Shown here in pieces: positions 1-6,300 of a stretch of DNA of 18,722 nt. The notes under the pieces were generated by a model. The model saw only the letters and a program-made list of their open reading frames with translations. It was not told the origin of the DNA and ran no database searches. Both the position numbers and the translations under genes were made by a program. Source of the DNA: Tetmemena sp. SeJ-2015 (Eukaryota > Ciliophora > Spirotrichea > Sporadotrichida > Oxytrichidae); contig JAJKFJ010023673.1 of the NCBI GenBank assembly GCA_027382625.1, forward strand, positions 1 to 18,722. The letters are read 5' to 3'. Each line of letters starts with the position of its first letter. Position 1 is the stretch's first letter.

Positions 1-338
1 CATTCATCCTGGCTTTATTATCACTATCTTTACTCAAAGGATGCTAAGCTGCTTAAGCAGTAGAGGATCATTTATTTATAAGATGCACTACGAAATTCCT
101 TGGAGTCAGAAAACAATTGGGTGAATGAGGATTATAAGTACCTTTCTTATGATGAAATGAGGGCTCGCCTTTATAAATTGCAGAAGAAGTATTCACACAT
201 TATGTAGATCTAAACTTCTGCGGAAATGTTTGGAATTCATCACGAAGTCATGTGCGGCAAGGAATTGTAAGAATAAAGTATAAAAAAGTTACCCCCTTTT
301 TTAGATGCAAGCTTGATATAGTTACTATTTCTGATTAT
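1..338 (+). CDS. M14 zinc carboxypeptidase, N-terminal segment (5' partial)
   Basis: Open in frame 1 from the first base with TAA/TAG read as Gln. The segment encodes a helical pro-region followed by YLSYDEMRARLYKLQKKYSH and then MFGIHHEVMCGKELQE, which resembles the start of an M14 metallocarboxypeptidase domain (central beta strand with a Cys-Gly). One putative IES (273-304) must be removed; then the frame runs through ECKLDIVTISDY to the 13-bp word at 326-338. Directly after that word the sequence turns AT-rich and loses the family pattern. No start codon is visible before the window edge, so the signal peptide and initiator lie outside. The family hydrolyses C-terminal residues of peptides using one zinc ion. 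The continuation is probably the inverted block 16977-18168. Confidence 0.75.
273..304 (+). other. Putative IES, 32 bp, 2-bp pointer AT
   Basis: Removing it turns an unrelated reading into ELQECKLDIVTISDY, restoring the second cysteine and beta strand expected for M14. The pointer is only 2 bp, so the exact boundaries are weakly supported. Confidence 0.45.
326..338 (+). repeat. 13-bp scrambling pointer TATTTCTGATTAT (partner 18156-18168, inverted)
   Basis: The word occurs here followed by AT-rich non-coding-like DNA, and on the other strand at 18156-18168 preceded by AT-rich DNA and followed by coding sequence. Flanks differ on both sides. This is the arrangement of an outgoing and an incoming MDS-IES pointer. 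Joining here gives DIVTISDYRVRNEDAEE in frame. Confidence 0.7.
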
Positions 339-895
339 ACAATAAATAATAGAGTTAAAAGATTTATATTCAGGAGCTCTTCATGGAGATGAAGTTATTG
401 GCCCTAAGCTGCCTTTTACTTGATAGAGTACATCTTGTCAAGCTACTACTCTGGGATGAGTTTATCAAGAACTTGCTAACTCAAAGGGAGATTATCATCA
501 CTCCTATGACAAATGCAGTGGGGTACTACCACTATGAGAGAGAAGAGAGAATCAATACTGAGAGTGAGAAGTACACCAAAAATCCACACAAGAAGATAGT
601 TCAAGGCACGAGATAGAAACAGACACTCAGCTTTGACATCAATAGAGATTTCCCGTACAATACTAGGGATAAAGACTGCCTCAACACAATTGCTGGAAGA
701 GTCGTTCATCAGATATTCACTCAAAATGTCTTGGTATCTATGCTGACTTTCCATGGAGGTGTAAATGTAATCGGCTATCCCTGGGGTTCATTTAACAGAG
801 TGAAAGTTTAAAATGACAACTACGTCTCAAGAGAATCCCCAGACCTCCAAGCTTTTGAAAGCGTAGGTTGGATAATGAAAAACTAAACAGGCTCT

Positions 896-917
896 GTTTA
901 TGATGTATTGAAACTAG
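896..917 (+). other. Intron-like remnant, 22 nt, GT-AG
   Basis: GTTTATGATGTATTGAAACTAG contains an in-frame TGA. Skipping it joins NQTGS to QSSIEEYIFGD in frame. The homologous segment in the other copy (17429-17496) is 68 nt long with the same ends, so this is probably an intron with an internal deletion. Confidence 0.4.
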
Positions 918-1050
918 CAGTCTTCAATTGAGGAATACATCTTCGGAGATATCTCCTCAACCATCTACCCCGTGTAAGGAGGTTTAGAAGATTGGGGCTA
1001 TGGAGGTGGATGGGATAACAAGAACCCTGACTCTACTTTGTTCAAGTGCC

Positions 1051-1087
1051 TTCCATTATATTATTTGATAGTCATTTTAAATAAGAT
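1051..1087 (+). other. IES, 37 bp, pointer TTCC (shared by both copies)
   Basis: Direct repeats TTCC at 1051 and 1088. Removal gives KCLPQSYSLDDSYGIKQS in frame. The same IES at the same site and with the same length is present at 17255-17291, differing at 4 of 37 positions. Confidence 0.8.
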
Positions 1088-1366
1088 TTCCTTAAAGCTA
1101 CAGTCTAGACGACAGCTATGGGATTAAGTAGTCTAAGGAAGCCTACTAAACTGTGAGAACAGCAGTTTATATAGTGGAGACTGACTTATCTAAAAAGCCA
1201 GAGGAGGCTTCGCTTGGAAAAAGGAAAGTCAACGCTAAGTTAAAATACTTCAATTTAATTTTTAAGACAGGTCTCATTGATATCCATAGCGTTCAAGCCA
1301 TGAATGACAGAACCTATGATGGTCATGTTAACAGAAATATCAGACTCGCTCTTGCCACAATTGACT

Positions 1367-1389
1367 TATGCCTTAAATCAATAGATATA
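1367..1389 (+). other. IES, 23 bp, pointer TATGC
   Basis: Repeats at 1367 and 1390. Removal changes frame correctly and yields ATIDLCQKDEGHGKVNVTW, joining the end of the M14 catalytic domain to the following beta-rich domain. Confidence 0.75.
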
Positions 1390-3198
1390 TATGCTAAAAG
1401 GACGAAGGCCATGGAAAAGTGAATGTGACTTGGTAAGTTAATGGCTGCCACTCTTTGAATGAGGCTAGGGCTGTTATCAACTCGCACCAAGTAGTGAATT
1501 TCTTAACTGATAAAGATGAAGCCCTTTCTTGCAACTACCTTATGGGAAGAGCTACAACTCAGCACACTTTTTCGATCCTGATTAATTCCTCAGACGATTT
1601 AAATGCTATAAGAATGATTATGATGAGTGTTAATTTAGTACTTGAGGCAGTCACTGACCAGCACTTTGGAAAAAGTGTGAATCCAAGCGATGTACAACCA
1701 GAGGACTTTGTAGATAATCCTTAGACACATCTGAGCAGATCTCGAATCACTGACAATTATGTAGTCAAGGCTCCAAAGAAGACTTATAAAGCTTCTAAGG
1801 TCATTTCACTATCCAAAGATAAATGTAACTTTCTTGCTTCTCTAAATGCTAACTTTTAGTTTTAGACCTGAAATCTAGAGAGCTCAAGTCACTCATGTAA
1901 TAAGATCCAAACGAACAAAGAGCGATTGAGTCAGGAAGCAAGTAAAGTCTGAGTGTATTGCTAACTGCAGTCTATGATAAGACCCTAACTGGCATGCTTT
2001 CTCTAGTTGAAAATGAAGACAAAGATGCTTTCACTGTCAATGGCATTCTCAACAACATACCTATGATGGAAACGGTTGAGGTGCACCTAATGAAGTATGG
2101 AGATTTAAGTTCTCTTGCAGTAGAGTACCCAGACTATAACTCACTTGGAGCCAGTTTGCTCCTTCTCAAGCAGATTAGAATCACTAATGTTGCTGCTTAA
2201 AGCTATAAATATCTCGATAGCTTCACTCTGCCTTATGGAATAGAAAGTTTCTCGGACCTTGCTGGAAGAGCTATTATAGTCACTAAGAATCAAGACCTCT
2301 TAGCATTTGGTATACTGACTAATAACACTAAAATCGAAAATGACTAGATACTTCCCTCTGTTCGGGGAAGATCTTTAAAGAAAAATTATTAGGAAGTTCA
2401 TAAATTATTTTTTTATCTGCTTAATCTGTTGCACTATGCGAGAGCCTTACTTCTACAATTCAGTACAGGGCTCTATTCCAATTGGCATAAGAAGAAGACA
2501 AAGTGACCTTCAATGGTTTGCTTAGAACTTCAGATCAAATGGAATAACAGTATGAGTTAATCCTATCTCTAAACTATCGTTAAGTCTTCGACCTCGACTT
2601 CACAACTTCCTATGACATCGAGTCTTATCAGTCTTTGACTGCTCCATTTTAATTTGAATATCTTTAGTTTTCAATCCATGCTACAGAATCGAAAAAGAAT
2701 AGGAATCAGAGCAAGATTGGCTGTTAGGTAGAGACTTAATTATGTATGGAAGCCATGAAGATTTCAGCAACTAGAAGATCCTAGATCAAACTGTTTGCCA
2801 TATTGGCCTTCAAAATCCTGACTTCCTGATTTCAGATGAAAGATTTTGCTCTACACTTCTTGATAAGGAGAAACTTTTAAAATCTGTGCAAAGAAACTAC
2901 ACCCTCAATTAACTGGTCAATACTTTCATTGTCGGATTTTGTAAGTCCCTCACCACCTATCCATCTTTATCCAACTCTTTTCTCTTTAAAGTTATGGGAG
3001 CAGTTGAATTAAAGTAACTTTGTAGTGATTGGTCTATTCCTATCCTTCCTGTTTTACATGTCTTCCAAGGTGACATACAAGACTGAAGAAGATTACGAGA
3101 AAGAGAGACTTCAGACAGCCGAGAGAATGGAATTCGTTGAGCTGCAAGAAATGTCAACTAGAAGAGAAAATGATGAGAAACTAGACGATGATTTTTGA
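1390..3198 (+). CDS. M14 carboxypeptidase C-terminal extension with terminal membrane helix
   Basis: After five further IESs are removed this encodes about 490 codons ending at TGA 3196-3198. It begins with GKVNVTWQVNGC and PQTHLSRSRITDNYVVKAPK, the beta-domain typical behind protist M14 catalytic domains. It continues with a beta-rich region containing two loosely similar modules (FTVNGILNNIP and VTFNGLLRTSDQ), then one hydrophobic helix NFVVIGLFLSFLFYMSSK, and a charged tail of about 45 residues. I infer a type I membrane protein with the peptidase outside or in a lumen. The modules vaguely recall a Cu/Zn-superoxide-dismutase fold but lack the metal-binding histidines, so I do not name them. 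It is convergent with gene X, whose stop lies 125 bp away. Confidence 0.75.
1773..1812 (+). other. IES, 40 bp, pointer CCAAAG
   Basis: Removal switches the frame to VKAPKINVTFLLLQ, which then continues through the next junction. Without both removals the downstream module would have no start. Confidence 0.7.
1847..1958 (+). other. IES, 112 bp, pointer TGCTAACT
   Basis: An exact 8-bp direct repeat at 1847-1854 and 1959-1966. Removal gives LLLQMLTAVYDKTLTG in frame when combined with the CCAAAG junction upstream. Confidence 0.8.
2357..2424 (+). other. IES, 68 bp, pointer TCTGTT
   Basis: Repeats at 2357 and 2425. Removal joins NDQILPSVALCESLTSTIQ in frame; unremoved, both flanking frames end in TGA. 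Confidence 0.8.
2686..2702 (+). other. Very short IES, 17 bp, pointer GAATC
   Basis: Repeats at 2686 and 2703. Removal joins IHATESEQDWLLGRDLIMYG in frame. A one-base homopolymer error could also repair the frame, but the exact 5-bp repeat favours an IES. Confidence 0.65.
2907..3006 (+). other. IES, 100 bp, pointer AATTAA
   Basis: Repeats at 2907 and 3007. Removal puts the membrane helix in frame (NYTLNQSNFVVIGLF). It contains a GTAAGT word, but the GT-AG alternative does not give the right frame. Confidence 0.8.
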
Positions 3199-3323
3199 GT
3201 TAATGTATAACTTAGGGCAAATCTTAATTTACCTCGACGATGGCTGTGAACTTTTTAAATCTTAAAATACTCAAAATACTCAAAATACTTAAATACTTAT
3301 AACTATATATTCTTCCTAAATTA
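3199..3323. other. Intergenic region between convergent genes
   Basis: AT-rich, no ORF. Contains a short imperfect tandem array of CTCAAAATA-like units at 3261-3296. Presumed 3' flanks and fragmentation region for the two convergent macronuclear loci. Confidence 0.6.
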
Positions 3324-6300
3324 TCAAAAAACATAGTCGTATTCTTCCTCTTTGAGAATAGCTGCTTTCCAAACTAAGAAAGCCATAATGGGAGGAAGAG
3401 GAAGATACTGAAATTACTGATAGCTATGAATCATATCCTAAAGTTGGCCTGTGTTTTTCACACTAGAATTAAAGAATGATTAAATGAAATTTCTTAAACT
3501 AGGATCTACTCCTTCAAAAAGACTTTGTAAATCCAAAACCTAGCTACTCTTCGGTGAAATACTTCCGCTCTGATTCTCTAAAGCTTTTCCATGAACTTAG
3601 GCTGCATTGCTATTTTTAGAAATGATGCTTCCTTTGCCAGGTGAGATTTGTATATTCGGAATTTCATTAGGCTATGTCATGAAGAAGGTAGATGTATTAC
3701 CAAGACTACTCTTCTTCGTGTGGAAGGAGTTCTATCTCTTTTTATTGTAAACTTTGAGTACAAGTGCTTCAAAAAGCTAGAATAACTCACTTGACTTGGG
3801 AATACTCAGAGTCTATGGGATTCTAACTTGCTTGAAAGATGTAACTTGGTTGTTTTCGAAGTCTACTTTCAATAATATATTTGGAATTTAAATTATCATT
3901 CTAATATACTTGCTTCTTCTTTTTGGCATCTCTCATCATCTAATCAATCATGAATCTCTATTCCACAGCTAAAGAGGTGTAGCTATTTCTCCATTCAAAG
4001 AACTTCTCAATGTGTGCAAGTTTGCATTTTAGCCAATATCGCTTAATCACTGCGTCTCTAGCCTCTGTTTTTAACTTCTTCAGCTTTCGAAGAATTTAAC
4101 TTAAGATTATTTATGATAAAACTTATACTAAAAATGGTATGATTTAATTAAAAATTTGGTGGGAATAGCTCTTATGCTTGATAAGATACATGATGACCCT
4201 TTGTTTCTCTGTTTCAAATAGCTGAGTCAGCTCCTCCAGCCTTTTGACCTTGAGCTAGCATTACCAAGACCAGATTTACTGAATTTTGAGCACTAAAGAA
4301 TCTTTAAAAGAAAGAGAATGATCTCTATTTTTATATATCTATTTACTTATAGCAATGATTACTTAAAACATAAAAGCGCTTCATTTTCCTCAAAACTGTG
4401 TGCACTTGCAAATTTGCTCGTAGAAAATTAAGGACATGCTCCTTCGCTTATAATTCAACTCTGTCTCTCTTTGAGTTCACAACAAATGCAAACGAACTAA
4501 GTAACATCAATAAACAACAAAAATCTTACTCTCTGATATTCAATCTTTATCTTTCATTAAAATCCTTGGATTTTCTACCCACGAACTCAATCAAATCTCG
4601 CTTTTAATTTTATCTAATTTTATTTGTAAAAGTAAGATTTAAAAATGCATCAGTTCAAAGTAAATGCATAAAAATTGCCAAATAGACATAAAAAAAAAAA
4701 TATTGAATGTAGCGCCATCTAAGGAGTTTGCTGTACCATTTAGTTCTAAGTTAATGAGCCCTATATTCCTTCCTAGCTTTTAAATTAGTCTTTAAAACTT
4801 TCATAAGATCCCAAATCTGCTTAATTTCTAAATCTAACAATAGAAAATATTAAATTGTAGTCCAAGCACACTATTTAATTGCTTCATTCATAAGTTTGAG
4901 TCTCCTTTCATTCATGATTTATTTGTCTTACTTGAACTTCTCCCATCTCTGTGCATCTACTATCTTTGATTCTCTATATTTGATGTCTAAAATTTCTTTC
5001 TTCTTCTTGGCATAGAGCTAATCTAGATAGTTCTGTGCCTGCATTGAATTGATATAAGTGTCAGATATTTCATTCCACATTATGCACTTCTCCACATTAT
5101 TGGCTAATTTAATTCAAATGTACCACTTAAATATAATAAGATGCTACGAAGTTCTTGTTCTAATAAAGTTGAAGTCTTCTTTCTTTAAAAATGGTTTCCA
5201 TCTTCTCAAGTGCATCTCTTTACGAGTTTTCGTCATTCAGCAAATTCTTAATCTTGGCTTTGAATTGCTTCTAATTCAGTGAGAATCTGCTTTAAATAAA
5301 TGAAATAAAAGCTTTTATGGAAAGAGTGGGATTCTGATCCTGCTATGTCAAGAGGAGTTGAGTTAGTCGTCATCATAGACAGTTGAGAATTCGCTCCGTT
5401 AATTCCAGCCTTCTTTTTCTTTGAAGGTTGGCCAAAGAAAATCTTAAGCACAAATCATAACCTATTTAATATAAATATCTTGAAGGTGATTAACTGAGGG
5501 AGTATATCATGGGATTAAAGGCAGTATCGAGTGTAGAGCGTTTCAAAATGGTTTGGATAATTTTGCAAAATATTTGCTTGATTCTTGTGAGTGATTAAGT
5601 AGTTTGCAAAACTTGGGTCATCGAAGGACATTATCAAATTAATTTAAGAGTTTAAATATCAAGGTGTAGGATGGTAGAGGCACTTGATCATCAAATTCTA
5701 ATCTAATTGGACCTACTTAACCCTTTAAGTTGATTTTGCCAGTGTATACGTTAAAAGGAGTGCACATGAGCTTTATCTATAAATTTTTCTTTTTTGGGTC
5801 ATCCACCGTAAAGTCAATTTTGTTGTGATGGTAAGTGTTTACAATCTTAAAGCTATATATTTAAATTAAATTTAGTCTTAATTAGGAAATCTGGTTGGTT
5901 TGGACAACCATGGTTTTAATTTCATCTTTCTGTCTTTAAAGCTCCCCTGTGAGATCTTGCTTTTGAATTTATTCCATCAATTTATCTCTCTTAGCCTCCT
6001 TGATTTTTGTGTCAATATGTTCGAGCGAGTTTTTGTAGAACATATTTAGAGATAATCAAATTCAAAGTTAAACACAAAAGAGAAATCAATGAGATTCTGT
6101 CCATGGTGACAAATTCTTTGAAAGAGTTGGCTTGAACTGCTTCTAAGAAGTAAGCTTATATAGATAAAAGAATTCTAATTGAAGAAGTCTAAATGGTGTT
6201 CCTGTTCTTTGCTTCTATTTGCTAGAAAGATTTAGCATCTCTGTTGACAATATTAATCCTATCCTCTTAGATCTCTACTCTGCTCAGGACTTCCTCTTTC

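Larger units (their letters stand above)
365..1389 (+). pseudogene. Degenerate colinear copy of the carboxypeptidase catalytic domain
   Basis: This stretch is nearly identical to the complement of 16977-18110 but damaged. One base is missing where the other copy reads CCTAATGCTGCC (here CCTAAGCTGCC), and another where the other copy has GGGG before ATGAG (here GGG); a TGA follows the first deletion. About 15 codons (RVRNEDAEEKAQVY region) upstream of the zinc motif are absent. Motifs are still readable: SGALHGDE (zinc His/Glu), TPMTNAVGYYHYEREER, DINRDFPYN, LTFHGG (third zinc ligand), GGLEDWGYGGGWDN, and IVETDLSKKPEEASLG with the catalytic Glu. Three IESs present in the other copy are precisely missing, while one (1051-1087) is shared. 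Either a decayed MDS copy or a functional copy with assembly errors; I favour decay. Confidence 0.65.

Noticed and set aside
1847..1966. Intron branch points (TGCTAAC) rather than pointers
   Set aside because: The repeat is 8 bp and exact, there is no GT-AG pair of suitable phase, and removal from repeat to repeat restores the frame.
1960..2900. Cu/Zn superoxide dismutase domains
   Set aside because: The beta-module pattern is reminiscent but the copper/zinc histidines are absent, so the name is not supported.
2957..3157. Minus-strand ORF of 66 codons
   Set aside because: Antisense to the membrane helix and tail of the carboxypeptidase; no independent pattern.
3261..3296. Satellite or CRISPR-like repeat
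   Set aside because: Only about three imperfect 9-10 bp AT-rich units; simple-sequence DNA in an intergenic spacer.
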